Shown here piece by piece: positions 46,479 through 59,194 of a DNA stretch of 64,000 nt. How positions within the stretch are numbered: position 1 is the stretch's first letter; each line of letters opens with the position of its first letter. The notes under the pieces were generated by a model. The model was not told the origin of the DNA, did no database searches, and was given only the letters and a program-made list of their open reading frames with translations. The stretch is taken from positions 117,986,325 to 118,050,324 of the forward strand of contig CM075764.1 of the NCBI GenBank assembly GCA_037974665.1. The letters run 5' to 3'. A program made the translations under genes and the position numbers. Source of the DNA: Ehretia macrophylla. Its lineage: Eukaryota > Streptophyta > Magnoliopsida > Boraginales > Ehretiaceae.

Positions 46479-47519
46479 TATATTTTTGAAGTAAAAACAA
46501 TTCTTAAGACTCATCAAACTAACCCGATTCTTTACAATTATTGCTTCAGTTTGATTATTTTACATATAATTTATGTTAAATGAAAAAGAAAACAGAAAAA
46601 ACATATACTGAAAATATTATGAGCCACTACCAACTAGTTCTCTAGAAGAGATAAATATATAATGTTTAGACCATATGAAGGTGAGTATCTACGAGACTCA
46701 TACTTGGTGACAAAAAATAAAGGATTAGACTAATTAGGAACTTGTTTAATAAGGAAATAGTAAACTCCCGAATTCTAGTATAAAGGAGATGATCTAAAAC
46801 CGTTAACAACGCCCTTTAAACTCATGGATTGCAATGGTTTTAAGCATTTTTCAACAAATAAAAGATAAAGAATTTTGGAGCCTGCTTAATTAGGCAAGTG
46901 GGTAAATTAGAACTTGTTTTTTGCAATATGTAAGAATGTATCTTATTTGTTCGATCTATTATATTGATGCCTTCTTTTTCGACGAAGCATCCATAAGATC
47001 TAAAAAGAGATTGCTTGACTAAATATATAATCATCGCATCATTGTTTGCTTGCACAACTACGCACTTTTGTTGTACTATGATTATTTAATGAATTGTGTC
47101 ATTGACTCTATGAACGAGCCCAGTACAGTACTATCACTTAAATACCAAAATAGAGTAACGTGGAGTAACACGCCATAACATCGGCCCTCATCATGTTACC
47201 ACTTCACATGATATCTCGTGTTTCCTGACACCTACTTATCAAATTAAATAACTAATAATTGGATGCAATAAAATTTAAAAATCTTATAATCTAATTTATT
47301 ATCTAACTTTCACTCTTTTGACTTTGTCTCTCTCCTAAAACTGTCTATTTGTACTTGACTTTGCAAGTACTGAACAATAATTGGGTTTTTCATTTTTCCT
47401 CTTTCTCTTTCTGTGTTAAGTGATATCACACTTACATTATCAAATATTATCCGAATTGTACTGTTTAAATTTTACCTTTTTTTTTTTTTGCATTTAAGGG
47501 ACGTTTAAGCGTCACAATA
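46479..47519. other. Non-coding region
   Basis: AT-rich with a T-run at about 47477-47489. No gene or repeat structure recognised. Confidence 0.6.
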
Positions 47520-47528
47520 AAATTAAAA

Positions 47529-47985
47529 GGGTGAAGTGCACCAGACCCCTTTGTACTTTAGCGAAAGTGCACAACACTCCCCTATAGTTTAAAAACTCCC
47601 TGAACTAGTCTCTATGTTTTTTAAAAGTGCACAATACCCCCCTACCGTTAAAAAATCCGTCATATTTAACGGATTTTGTAAAAAAGACGTAAATACCCTC
47701 ATTTTTTTTTCATTTCTCTCTTTTGTTTTGTTTAGGCCAAAAAAAAAAAAAAGTAATTTGGTCAATTCATATAATTATTTAATTAATAAATTCGTTAAAA
47801 ATTAAAAAAAAATCTCACTTAACGAGTGTGAAGTACACTCTCCGTTAAATTTAACGGATTTTTTAACGGTAGGGGGGTGTTGTGCACTTTTAAAAAACAT
47901 AGGGACTAGTTCAGGGGATTTTTAAACTATAGGGGGGTGTTGTGCACTTTCACTAAAGTACAAGGGGGTCTGATGCACTTCACCC
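47529..47985. mobile_element. Foldback MITE with 9-bp target duplication (Mutator-like)
   Basis: 457 bp. Ends GGGTGAAGTGCA and its complement TGCACTTCACCC. The arms pair over about 150 bp (for example GTGCACAACAC, CCGTTAAAAAATCCGT). Target duplication AAATTAAAA is perfect at 47520-47528 and 47986-47994. Nine bp is the hallmark of Mutator-like elements. No coding capacity. Confidence 0.9.
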
Positions 47986-47994
47986 AAATTAAAA

Positions 47995-49539
47995 TGATAT
48001 ATAATATTTAACTTTTAACTTTAAAAAATAAACTGATCTCGCAATCTCTCGCACTTATAATTAGGAGCATACTACTAGACTAAAGACCTGTTAGGGGAAG
48101 AGTTAATGCTACGTAAGGTGATATATAACATTTCATTTTTTACTTTAAAAAGTGAACGTGTTGTTGTAATCTCCACTTTATATATCTCTTTATAATGCAT
48201 ACTCGATTTGAAACAAAAGCTAGCATTTAAGATGAATAGTAAGATGTTAGTTTGGGAATGTAACCTTAATCAATAACAAGGGTTATTACTTATTATTCTT
48301 CACTTGTCTAAAATTTAACGTTTCTATTGTTATGAGACTGAGAAAGTAGCAATTTGTTCGGAAAATGATGTTTCAGTGAATCTTCTTTCTTAAATAACAA
48401 CTAGTAGCCCTGGATTGTAGTCAATCGCCATTATAGTTGCACTGTAGTTTTGATTAAAAGGACGGGATTATAAAAATGATGGCAGATGTAAGATCTAACG
48501 TGGATCCTAATTATACAGCAATATAAAATGCAATAAGAATGACAAAATTATGTATACAAATGAAAACTGCACAGTCGAGCAAGCGTTTGGTGATGCCAGA
48601 AGGCCACTTTTGTTCATAGCCCACAAGTCAAAGATGCACAGTGAGATGCTATGCACGCCATTTTTCTACTAAACTGTGATGATGTCGAACACTAATAATG
48701 ACAAAAAAGAGGTAGTTAAGACTAATAATGACAATAATTTTTTTCTTGGTCATTGTTTTTCTTTTTCTTTTTTTAGTCAGAAAAAGATGGTATTCGTTGA
48801 TTTAATTAGGAGGCAATTAAGCAATTCTAGTAGGTACAAAGTCATTATTTACAACAGACTGAAGATCAAAAGGAACATTACTTGTAGTGGCGGAGTCAGC
48901 CACTAGAGATCAGGGTATACATTACAGTATCAAAATCAATAATTAGGATTTTTGGAAAATTATTTATGCATAAATTTTTATATAAACTATATTAAAAAAA
49001 ATTGATGGTTTTATGTCAAAAATCATATTGTTATACTATAACTAAACCAATACTTAATTTAAACACTTTATATCACAAATATCTTCAAGGCACAACTCTT
49101 TGCGTTTAAGAATATAAATCCATGAATAAATTGTTGCAGAGATTACTAAACTATTGTCCCAAAACCTATTTGTGTTATAGAGTTTCAAGATCAATTCTCA
49201 ATATGTATAGCATTCTAATATAATTTAATATAGGCTAAAAAAAAAAGTGAGAGGTTGCATGACATTTCTTTCATCGAGACAGTGTCATTTTTCGCCATTA
49301 GTTTTAATTTAAATTCCAAGCTCCCCACAAGATTTTGGTTTTACTTATACTCCCCTTGACATTAAGTTCATGGACAATTCAGTCTATTTATTTATTTTTA
49401 TTCTGCTATTAATTTCTATTTTATTGGCTTTAAATTTTTTTTTTAGTTTTTTGTTTAATTTTTTTAAAACGTAGCTTGTTGCAAAAACGTAAAGTTGATT
49501 CACTTTGGGATGTATGTGTATATATATACACACACATAT
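47995..49539. other. Non-coding region
   Basis: No gene recognised. A short AGTGGCGGAGTCAGCCACTA motif at about 48886-48905 recalls a word common in plant dispersed repeats. A TA/CA microsatellite at 49519-49544 precedes the SIRE-type insertion. Confidence 0.55.
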
Positions 49540-49544
49540 ATATG

Positions 49545-50761
49545 TGTTAGCCTAAAGGGTTTCTAAATCTTGGTTTTGATGATAACAAATCATAAACATG
49601 TTTGATGAGTTTGTTTAAGTGTGCATAAGTAAAGATGAATCAAGATTGACTCCGAATTCCAAGTTCATCAAGCTATAGAAGAAAGAAGATTCATCAACTC
49701 AAGAAAATATAAAGAATCGAAGAAATGAAGATGGAGCTATAAGGATGGAGACGAAAGTCATAAGGGGTACCAGTTGGGATGTGACCAGGGTTCGGGTCTT
49801 GCAATAAGTATATGGTCAAAAATGATTCTTAAAAAGTCATTTTTGAAACATTTGAAAAAGGTTTTATTAAAGTCGCATAAAAAAAAACATTTCAAGAAAA
49901 CCCAATTCCTAGCAGCCTTGAGCAAACCGAATGACCCTATGGAAACCGATCGACCGGTGCTCAGGGGGTCGTCCGCCCGAGACTTCTCCACCGAACGAAG
50001 GTCTCTCAACCGGTCGACTGGTGGAGCAAGGGTTGATCGGTCGGGCCAAAATGCTGTTTTAAAATATAGCCATTTTATGAACGTTGGAGAGCATTTATTA
50101 CACACATTTCAGCCTTTATTAATGTCTCTCAACTAAAAACTTTCAAGGCATTGATTCAAAGCATTTACTCTTGATTTCTTACACTAATTTGATCTTTGAA
50201 TCATCATTTTGCTATACTTGAGCAAGAATTTGTGAGCAATATTGAGATAAGCATTCATTATATTCATCTACCTTAAAAGAAGGCTTTTATTGTTGATCTC
50301 AAACACTTATCAAAAGAGAGAGTTAAAGACTTTGAAAGGAAGGAATTCCTTGTCAAAGGTGTTGGAGTTGAAGCTTTGTATTGAGAAGAAATTTTTTTTA
50401 TTTGTAAAAACTTGAACTACCATTGTAGTTGGTTTGTGGACTCACCAACATTTGAAGAGCCACCATAGTGAAGATTGTTGAAATCCTAAGCGGGGAGTTT
50501 AGGTCGTGGACTTAGGCGGGGGCCGAACCACGCTAAAATCTCGATTTGCAATCTTTTTCTCTGAACTCTCTCTTTGCATTATTTTCTGCACACTAAATGT
50601 TTGATAAATTCCCTCACTCACATTTTATATTGCTAGAGTGCATATTTGTTTAAGATTATTTTTGATTAGTCATTGCTAGTATATTGTCTAATCAAAAAAG
50701 TAGTAGCATTGCCTATATAACCTAATTCACCTCCCCTCTTAGGTTCAATTAAGGGACAACA
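49545..50761 (+). repeat. 5' LTR of SIRE-type Copia
   Basis: 1217 bp. Contains a GC-rich island (49910-50045) with ATCGACCGGT and CGGTCGACTGGT palindrome-like motifs. Followed at 50764 by TGGTATCAAGAGC, an initiator-tRNA-Met-type primer site with one inserted base. Confidence 0.9.
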
Positions 50762-50819
50762 AGTGGTATCAAGAGCTAGAACTTTGCATATAGCTTAACA
50801 TCTAGCAAAGAAAAGATAA

Positions 50820-52670
50820 ATGACAAACAATACTACCTTTCCTTACTTTGAGGGTTTCTCCACTAACAGGCCTCCATTGTTTATATGTACCAATTTCAAT
50901 TATTGGAAGAACAAGATGGAAACATACATACAATTCGTTGACTATGCTCTATGGTCATTGGTAGAAGATGGCCCTTATGTTCCAATGAAGGAGGTGACGG
51001 TCAAAGATGCTTCAAGTTCAAGTGGAGCCGAGAAAGTCAAAACCATTCAAGTGCCCAAGGAAAGGAGCGAGTTCAATGATCAAGACATTATCATGATGAC
51101 CAAGAACTGAAAAGCCAAGAACATCCTCTATTGTTCTCTAAACGAAACTGAGTATAGTCGTGTGAGTCAATGTGAAACCGCTCATGAAATTTGAAAAATG
51201 TTACACGTCTTATCAAGGAACATCTCAAGTAAAGAATACCAAAATTGATCTTCACATCCATGAGTATGAATTGTTTCGTAAGAAGACCGGAGAATCACTA
51301 AACAAATGCATCAAAGATTCTCCAAAATCGTAAACAACTTGAGTGCTCTCGAAAAGAAGTATCCAAATGAAGAACTCAATAGAAAGATTCTTATAGCCCT
51401 TCCAAAAGAATATAAACCAAAGGTAACATCAATTAGAGAATCAATCGATCTCTCTAAGTTAATGGTGCATGAGCTCATTTGCAACCTTGAGACGGAGAAA
51501 CTTGTATTGAATCAAGAAAAGATACGAAATGAAGAAAAAAAGAAGACAAGGAAATCACTTGCTCTCTTTGCTCAATCTCAATCGAGTGATGAAAAGAAAG
51601 GTGATAATGATCTTGATGAGCTTGCACTCCTTGCAAAGAATTTTAAGAAGTTCTTGAAATACAAAAAGATGAAGAATGAGAGCCCATCAACAACAAATTC
51701 AAGAGAAGACCAAAGAAGAGATTAAGTGCTTCAATTGTGACAAATCGGGACACATCAAAGCAAAGTGTCCAAAATTAATCAAAGGGAAGCAAAGGCAATG
51801 AAAGCTTGTATTGAGGATGATATATCAACCGGTGATGAAAGTGGAAGCAAAACCGAAATGGCCGACTCTGTTTGCTTTATGGCTAGAGATGATGAGGTAA
51901 CTTCTTCGTCTTGTGATGAATCTTCTTCTCATTCTAATGCTGATGAATGTACTTTTGAAGAACTAACAAATGAATTTTCAAAACTACATGATAGTTTTCT
52001 CCTTGCATACTCAAAAGTAAAGAATCTTCAAAAAGAAAATGATGAACTTCAAAAAGAAATTAAGGAGCTTAGAGATGAAAATGACACTCTTACCAAAGAG
52101 ATTTGTAAGTATCATCATTTGAAAATAAAAAATGAAGTAGAGATCAAAGATTTTAAAAAACAAGTTCTTGATTTACAAAATGATCTTGCTAGATTTTCAA
52201 AGGGATCAAAAACCTTGGACGAAATCCTTGGTACCCAAAGAGTAACTTTTGACAAAGGTGGAATTGGCTATGAGCCATTTTCTAAACCAAAGTTCTCAAA
52301 AACTACCTTTGTGTAAGCCTCTCAATCCTCAAATGTCTATCTACCATTAAAAGAGTTAACAAAAGTATAAATTGACAAAATAGGATTTGGCTATAAGCCA
52401 CATCCAAAAAGTTTCAAAACCATTTTGTCAAAGCATCATCCTCTTGGCATGAAGCCTCAACATCGAAAGGATCATTTAAAAGATGTACTTATTGTGAGAA
52501 GATTGGTCACAATGCATCACGATGTAGATTTAGAAACATGGTGGGAAGAGATTCTTACATTCCTTTATGGCTTAGACCCAAATCGGTTGTTAGATATGTT
52601 AGGACTTTGTACTAACACAAAAGGACCCAATAGAATCTTGGGGACCAAAATGAACTTGATTTGTTTCTAT
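50820..52670 (+). pseudogene. Gag of SIRE-type Copia
   Basis: The ATG at 50820 opens a SIRE-style Gag (FPYFEGFS, FNYWKNKMETYIQ, LWSLVEDGPY). TGA at 51108 and another near 51194 break it, and frame changes follow. A zinc knuckle CFNCDKSGHIKAKC lies at about 51728-51769. A coiled-coil segment rich in KNLQKENDELQKEIKEL follows (about 52000-52190). A second zinc knuckle CTYCEKIGHNASRC is at 52484-52525. Two knuckles around a coiled coil suit the large Gag of this lineage. Confidence 0.85.
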
Positions 52671-55600
52671 GAATGATAGGTTGCCCTAAAGGTGGTAGGT
52701 GCTCAAGGCACATGACGGGAGATGTCTCTCTCTTCTATGAGATTGACAAAGATTTCAAAGGTAAAGTTAGTTATGGAGGAAATGAAGAAGGCAAAGTCAT
52801 TGGTAAGGGTAGCATAGGAGATATAAACTCTTTTTTCATTCATGATGTCTTGTATGTTAAAGGTCTTAGACATAATTTGCTAAATGTGAGCCAATTTTGT
52901 GAGAATGGATTTAGAGTTAAATTTGTATCTACTTGGTGCAAGGTGTATGAAAAAGATGATAAAGTGTTATTTGTTGGCAATAGATGTGATAATGTGTATG
53001 TGATTAATTTCTATGAATTAAAATGTCAAAATGTGACATGCTTAGTTACCATTAATAAATACTTGTGGTTATGGCATAGAAGACTTGGTCATACTAACAT
53101 GGATTTACTTGCTAAGCTTTCTAGAAAAGAACTTGTCATAGGTCTTCCTAAGACTAAATTTCAAAAAGACCATTTATGTGATGCATGTCAATTTGGAAAA
53201 TAACACAAAACATCTTTCAAAACAATTAGTAAGGTAACCACATCAAGAGCTTTATAAAAATTACATATGGATCTTTTTGGTCTAATGGACGTGGCAAGCC
53301 TAGTTGGATCTAGATATGTCTATGTTATCATAGATGATTACACTAGATTCATATAGGTGAGACCCCTTGCACATAAAAATGATGCCTTCAATGAATTTGC
53401 TAAACTTTGTAATAAGGTGCAAAATGAGAAAGTCTATTATATAAATTGCATTCATAGTGACCAAGGCACTGAATTTATAAATGCATCTTTTATGGACTAT
53501 TATGAAGTACGTGGCATTAAACATAATTTTTTGGCTCTTAGAACTCCTCAACAAAATGGGGTTGTGGAAAGGAAAAACCGAACTTTATAAGAAATGGCAA
53601 TAACAATGTTAAAAAAAATAACTTGCCAATATATTTTTGAGGTGAAGCCATAAGTACCGCATGTTATGTGCTAAACTGTGTGCTAATTAGACAGTTTCTA
53701 AAGAAAACACCTTATGAATTATGGAAAGGTAGAGCACTAAATGTATCTCATTTTAACGTATTTGGTTGTAAGTGTTTCATCCTAAATACAAAAGAACATA
53801 TTGGCAAATTTGATTCTAAATCGGATGAATGACTTTTTATGGGTTACTCTTCAAGAAGCAAAGCTTATAGAGTTTTTAACAAAAAAAGTATGCTTATTGA
53901 AGAGTCTATGCATGTGAATTTTGATAAAACTAATCCTTTTGCCCCGAGAAAGAATGATGATGATGTAGGAGTTTTCAAAGTAGACATTCAAATCTTACCT
54001 ACAACCATTGGCAATGAGGGAACCCCAAGTGATCCAAAGGAGACATATCTTGAAAAGGGTCAAACCTCAAAGGATGGTGAAGCTCTAACAAATCCACAAG
54101 ACAATGAACAACTAATGCAAAATGTCCAAGAAGCTACAACAAATGATGATCTACCAAGGTGTTGGAAGTTTGTGAGAGATCATCCAAATGATCAAATTCT
54201 TGGTGATCCTTCCAAGGGAGTAAGAACTTGTTCCAATCTAAATACTTATTGTGAACATCTTGCTTTTCTTTCTCAAGTAGAGCCTAAAAATGTTAAAGAA
54301 GCTTTAGATCATGAAGATTGAATAATTGTTATGCAAGAAAAATTAAATCAATTTCAAAGAATTGAAGTATGGCATCTAGTTGAAAAATCTAAGGATTATC
54401 CTATAATTGGTACAAAATGGGGTTTTAGGAATAAGCTAGATGAATCCGGGGTTGTTATTAGAAACAAAGTTAGGTTAATGGCTCAAATGTTTAATCAAGA
54501 AGAAGACATAGATTATGATGAGACTTTTGCTCTCGTAGCTAGACTTGAATCAATTCGTATGCTTCTTGCCTTTGCATGTTTTATGGACTTTAAATTATAT
54601 CAAATGGATGTAAAAAGTGCCTTTCTAAATGGCTATCTCAAGGAAGAAGTTTTTATGAAACAACCACCCGGATTTGAAGATTCTAACTTGCCAAATCACG
54701 TATATAAACTAGACAAGGCATTATAAGTCCTTAAGCAAGCACCTAGAGCATGTTATGATAGACTTAGTAATTATTTGCTTGAAAAAGGGTTCACTAGAGG
54801 CAAATTAGATTCCACTCTCTTTGTTAAAACAAAAGGCAAAGATATATTGCTTGTACAAATTTATGTTGATGATATAATATTTGGTGCTACTAATGAATCT
54901 CTGTGTGAGTATTTCTCTAAGTTCATACATAAGGAATTTGAAATGAATATGATGGGAGAATTAAATTTCTTTCTCGGACTCCAAATCAAGCAAACACAAG
55001 AGGGTATTTTCATCAACCAAGTCAAGTATACTAGAGAACTCATCAAGAAGTTTGGACTTGAGTCAGCAAAAGAAATGAGTACACCAATGTCAACATCAAT
55101 CAAACTTGACAAAGGTGAAGAATGTAACAAGGTAGATGAAAAGTAATATCAAGGTATGATCGGAAGTCTTCTTTATTTAACTACCTCTAGACCCGATATT
55201 GTATTTGATGTGTGCTTATGTGCTCGTTTTCAATCTTGTCACAAAGAGTCTCACTTAAATGCAGTAAAAAGAATCATTAGATACCTTAAGGGAACTAGAG
55301 ATTTAGGATTGTGGTATCCAAAAGGCATATCATTTGAACTTATAGGATATTCGAATGCGAATTATGCAGGAGATCAAGTAGATAGAAAAAGTACTAGTAG
55401 ATGTTGCAAATTTCTAGGTCAATCATTAATCTCTTGGTCTAATAAAAAGCAAAATTGTGTAGCTCTCTCTACGGCCGAAGCTGAATACATATCTGCCGGA
55501 AATTGTGTTGCCTAAATTCTTTAGATGAAAAAAAATTTGCTCGACTATGGCCTTGTGTACGATAATGTGCCTATTAGATGTGATAATACAAGTGCCATTA

Positions 55601-55806
55601 ATCTCACTAAGAATCCCATACAACATTCTAGAACTAAACATATTGAAATTAGACATCATTTCATTAGAGATCATGTTCAAAAAAGGGATATTGTACTTAA
55701 TTTTGTTGATTTCGTGGATCACTTAGCAGATATTTTTACCAAACCATTGCATGAGAATCAATTTTGTGTGATTAGAAAAGAGTTAGGCATGCTTAAAATG
55801 TGCTAA
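52671..55806 (+). pseudogene. Pol of SIRE-type Copia
   Basis: The protease entry reads GGRCSRHMTGD, with the D-S-G active site lost by a shift. Then come the His/Cys finger (WHRRLGHTNM, CDACQFGK), integrase (HSDQGTEF, QQNGVVERK), RT (QMDVKSAFLNG, YVDDIIFGAT, both catalytic motifs intact) and RNase H (YSNANYAGD, STAEAEYIS, TKHIEIRHHF). About ten stops interrupt it, many at positions where the family has Trp or Gln, which points to G-to-A and C-to-T change. Confidence 0.9.
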
Positions 55807-55844
55807 AATTGCTAAACTTGAAGTTTTTCCAAGTAAAAAATCAC

Positions 55845-56000
55845 TTCCTGGCAGACTCTGCCCAACCGAAAAAGGGTGTGTCTACCGGTTGACCGGTAGT
55901 ACTACTCCTCGTCTGGTGGACGTGCTGCGGGCGAAAGAAGGTACTAGCACCGGTCGACCGATACGCCCACCCTCGTTCGGCCGCTGCACTGTCGGGCAAT
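55845..56000 (+). promoter_or_regulatory. GC-rich spacer resembling part of the LTR
   Basis: This spacer between RNase H and the env-position ORF has the same order of motifs as 49905-50045 in the LTR: CCTGGCAG, AACCGAA, ACCGGTTGACCGGT, TCTGGTGGACG, ACCGGTCGACCGAT, TCGGGC. Sequence identity is partial. A shared regulatory function is inferred from position. Confidence 0.45.
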
Positions 56001-56289
56001 AAGTTTAAAACACCAATTCTAAACCTCTTCAATCACTCTTTTCCTTCAAAACCTCTTCATCTTTCTCATTCAAACCCTACAAATCTCCTTTAAACCTTAC
56101 AATCTTAAATCTTCATATTTTCACTAAGAGGTTAAAATTTTGCAAATCTTCCAAACTCACTCAAATTGTCTTTATTCTATTCAAATCTTCATAAGGTTTT
56201 TTGGACAAAGTTTTTTTCTCCCACCAAGTGTTCGACAAAATTCTCCAACCAAGTTCCTCCTCTTTTTCCTGAAATTCTTAGTTCTACTC

Positions 56290-57467
56290 ATGGCATCATC
56301 ATCAAGGCAAGCATCCAAGAAAAGAAGGACCGAGTTTGAGCCTCATGCCATTGATCCATGGGATCCCGAATATGTCATTGCACCGGGTGATTTCTCTAAG
56401 AAGGAGATTCTTTGGGGTAAGATTCTTGATCCTCCAGACTTTTTGGACCACATCCGTTCACATAAATTGCTTAGACATCAAAGATGGCTTCCTCTGTTTG
56501 GACTTGAGGACATCAATTGTGATATGTTGATTCGTGAATTTTATGCATATTTGGTGGAAGGTGAACTTGAGGGTGTGTGTGGGCTAAAAAGTCGGGTAAA
56601 TGGAGTTAACATATTTGTGGGAGAACGGGATTTGGCTAACTTGCTTGGCATTCCAACTGTGGCCTAACAATCTATTCATTTCCTAACTTACCAAAAGGGC
56701 TACATGACATTGCCTCAACGGAGATGATTGCTACATTGTGGGAAGGCTCAGGAAGGTCTGAAACTTTTATGCCTAAAAGAGATCATATTTATGCTGAGAA
56801 AAGACTGCTTCTCTATATCTTGAATCAAGTCATCATGCCTTGCATTGTAAAAGATGGGTCTATTACATCCTTTACGGGCTAGGTAATGCATCTCATTTAC
56901 AAGAAGTTAAAAATCAACCTCCCACACATTATGCTTAGTCACATGTTGGCCTTCAAAAAAAAATCCTTACCCTATGGGATGATCATGTGTCATCTTTTCT
57001 GTCTAAGAGATATTGCTCGTGTTGGTCAGTTTGAACCTCTAAATGCTTCCACTTATCTTCTTGACAAATATTGCCTTGATAGACAATATATGGGTCGTGT
57101 CAATAACGACATCGTTTATATTAAGCAACGTCAATTCCGTAAGAGTCAATCTGAAGCGGTTGATGATCTAGAAAATTATGACTTTGGGGAGGAGGGATAT
57201 GAAAGTGAAGCTGCAAGCGAGAGTGATGAAAGAGATAACGTAGGAAGAGATGCTGACATTGAGACTTCAAGGGCTGATATTGGAGGTGCAAGTTCTTTTA
57301 CAAGGAGAAGATCTTGCCAAGCCACTCTTGAAGAAGTCAATACTAAGGTTGACAATTTGACTTCGCGTGTTGATCAGTTATCTTTGACTGTTGGAGAAGT
57401 AAACACCGAGATGGAGGGTATGAAAACCATGCTTGAAAAGCTCTATGAGAAGTTTATTAAAAACTAG
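56290..57467 (+). pseudogene. Env-position ORF of SIRE-type Copia (plant transposon protein-like)
   Basis: The ATG at 56290 begins MASSSRQASKKRR. The N-terminal part (DMLIREFYAYLV, NIFVGERDLANLLGIP) resembles the domain found after pol in many plant LTR elements (putative plant transposon protein). A TAA closes the first frame near 56665, the reading shifts, and a TAG follows near 56880. The last part (56886-57467) is open and ends in an acidic segment and a heptad-like coiled coil (VNTKVDNLTSRVDQLSLTV). SIRE elements have an ORF here described as env-like, but I see no clear signal peptide or transmembrane helix. No fusion function should be assumed. Confidence 0.7.
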
Positions 57468-57930
57468 GAAGGATGCTTTAAGATGCCTAGGATGTTCCCC
57501 TTTCTCTTAACCCCTAGTTGCTTTATTTTTCTTTCACAACTACGACTTTTCGTGCACTTTAATTGTTTCAGTTTTTTCAAATCTTTTTGTGTTCTTCCAA
57601 TCTACTTCCATTATCTTGTTCTTTTGGTTTCAATTGCTATATCTTGCTTTACTTTGTGTGCTAATGCCAAATAGGGGAAGATGAAATGTAGAAGTAATTG
57701 CTCTTCTTTGTTTTGCTAATGACGAAAAAGGGGAGAAAAATGTAGAAATAAAATGATAAACCTTAGAACAAACTCATACATTGAGTGGGAGTAACAACTC
57801 AACCCTAGGAAATGCACAAGTTGAGGGGGAGAGTTTTGCAAACTTAAAATGCACTAAATGCTAAATGTTCTCTCAAACTCATTTATGCTTATATTGTCAT
57901 TATTTGAGATAAGTTTTGTCATCATCAGAT
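57468..57930 (+). other. 3' non-coding region of SIRE-type Copia
   Basis: T-rich sequence, then a G-rich tract TTGAGGGGGAGAG at about 57822-57834 that may be the polypurine tract although it lies about 97 bp before the 3' LTR. A 63-codon hydrophobic frame at 57483 is probably chance. Confidence 0.6.
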
Positions 57931-59126
57931 TGTTAGCCTAAAAGACTTCTAAATCTTGGTTTTGATGATAACAAACCATAAACATGTTTGATGAGTTTGT
58001 TTAAGTGTGCATAAGTAAAGATGAATCAAGATTGACTCCAGATTCCAAGTTCACCAAGCTATAGAAGAAAGAAGATTCATCAACTCAAGAAAAGATAAAG
58101 AATCGAAGAAATGAAGATAGAGCTATAAGGATGAAGACGGAAGTCATAAGGGATACCGGTTGAGACTTGACTAGGGTTTGTGTCCTGCAATAAGTATATG
58201 CTCAAAGACGATTCATAAAAGTCGTTTTTGAAACATTTGAAAAAGGTTTTATAAAAGATGCATAAAAGAAACATTTCAAGAAAACCCAATTCCTGGCAGC
58301 CCTGAGCAAATTGGACAACCCTGTGGAAACTGGTCGACCAGTGCTCAAGGGGTCATCCGCCCGAGACCTCTCCACCAAACGAGGGTCTCTCAGCTGGTCG
58401 AGCGGTGGAGCAGGGGTTGACCAGTCGGGCTAAAATGCTGTTTTAAAATATAGTCGTTTTATTATTACACACATTTCAGCCTTTATTAATGTCCCTCAAC
58501 TGAAAAACTTTCAAGGCATTGATTCAAAGCATTTACTCTTGATTTCTTACACCAATTTGATCTTTGAATCATCATAGTGCTATACTTGAGCAAGAATTTG
58601 TGAACAATATTAAGAGAAGCATTCATTGTATTCATCTACCCTAAAAGAAGGCTTTTATTATTGATCTCAAACACTTATCAAAAGAGAGAATTAAAGACTT
58701 TGAAAGGAAGGAATTCCTTGTCAAAAGTGTTGGGGTTGAAGCTTTGTATTGATAAGGAATTTTTTTATTTGTAAAAGCTTGAACTACCATTGTAGTTGGT
58801 TTGTGGACTCACCAACATTTGAAGAGCCACTATAGTAAAGATTGTTGAAATCCTAAGCAGGGAACTTAGGTCGTGGACTTAGGTGGGGGCCAAACCACAC
58901 TAAAATTGGGATTTGCAATCTCTTTTTCTCAATTCTCTCTTTGCATCATTTTATGCACACTAAGTGTTTGATAAATTGTCTCACTCACATTTTATATTGC
59001 TAGAGTGCATATTTGTTTAAGATTGTTTTTGATTAATCATTGCTAGTATATTGCCTAATCGAAAAAGTAGTAGCATTGTCTATATAACTTAATTCACCCC
59101 CTCTTAGGTTCAATTAAGGGACAACA
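57931..59126 (+). repeat. 3' LTR of SIRE-type Copia
   Basis: 1196 bp, collinear with 49545-50761 with many substitutions and small indels, including a missing block after the GC island near 58458. Indicates an older insertion than the Copias at 4-14 kb. Confidence 0.9.
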
Positions 59127-59194
59127 ATATATATAAACAAAAGATAGATTTTAAAGTGAATCTACTATTTCATGAATCTTGCGCATAATGTAAC

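Larger units (their letters stand above)
49545..59126 (+). mobile_element. Degenerate SIRE/Maximus-type Copia with downstream env-position ORF
   Basis: LTRs of about 1.2 kb start TGTTAGCCTAAA and end AAGGGACAACA. Flanks are ATATG (49540-49544) and ATATA (59127-59131), a duplication with one mismatch inside a TA/CA repeat. Gag, protease, integrase, RT and RNase H are in Copia order, and a further open reading frame lies between pol and the 3' LTR. Long LTRs, large Gag with coiled coil and an extra 3' ORF are features of the SIRE/Maximus lineage. Every coding block carries stops or shifts. Confidence 0.92.

Noticed and set aside
45939..46500. Ser/Pro-rich minus-strand frames of 67-146 codons
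   Set aside because: They read through the CACTA right subterminal array; no domain and no start context.
48886..48905. Short palindromic GTGGCGGAGTCAGCCAC motif as a regulatory site
   Set aside because: Looks like a word common in plant dispersed repeats; no partner end or gene nearby to support a role.
56290..57467. True viral envelope protein
   Set aside because: No signal peptide, fusion-peptide-like or transmembrane segment seen; the domain resembles the plant transposon protein type.
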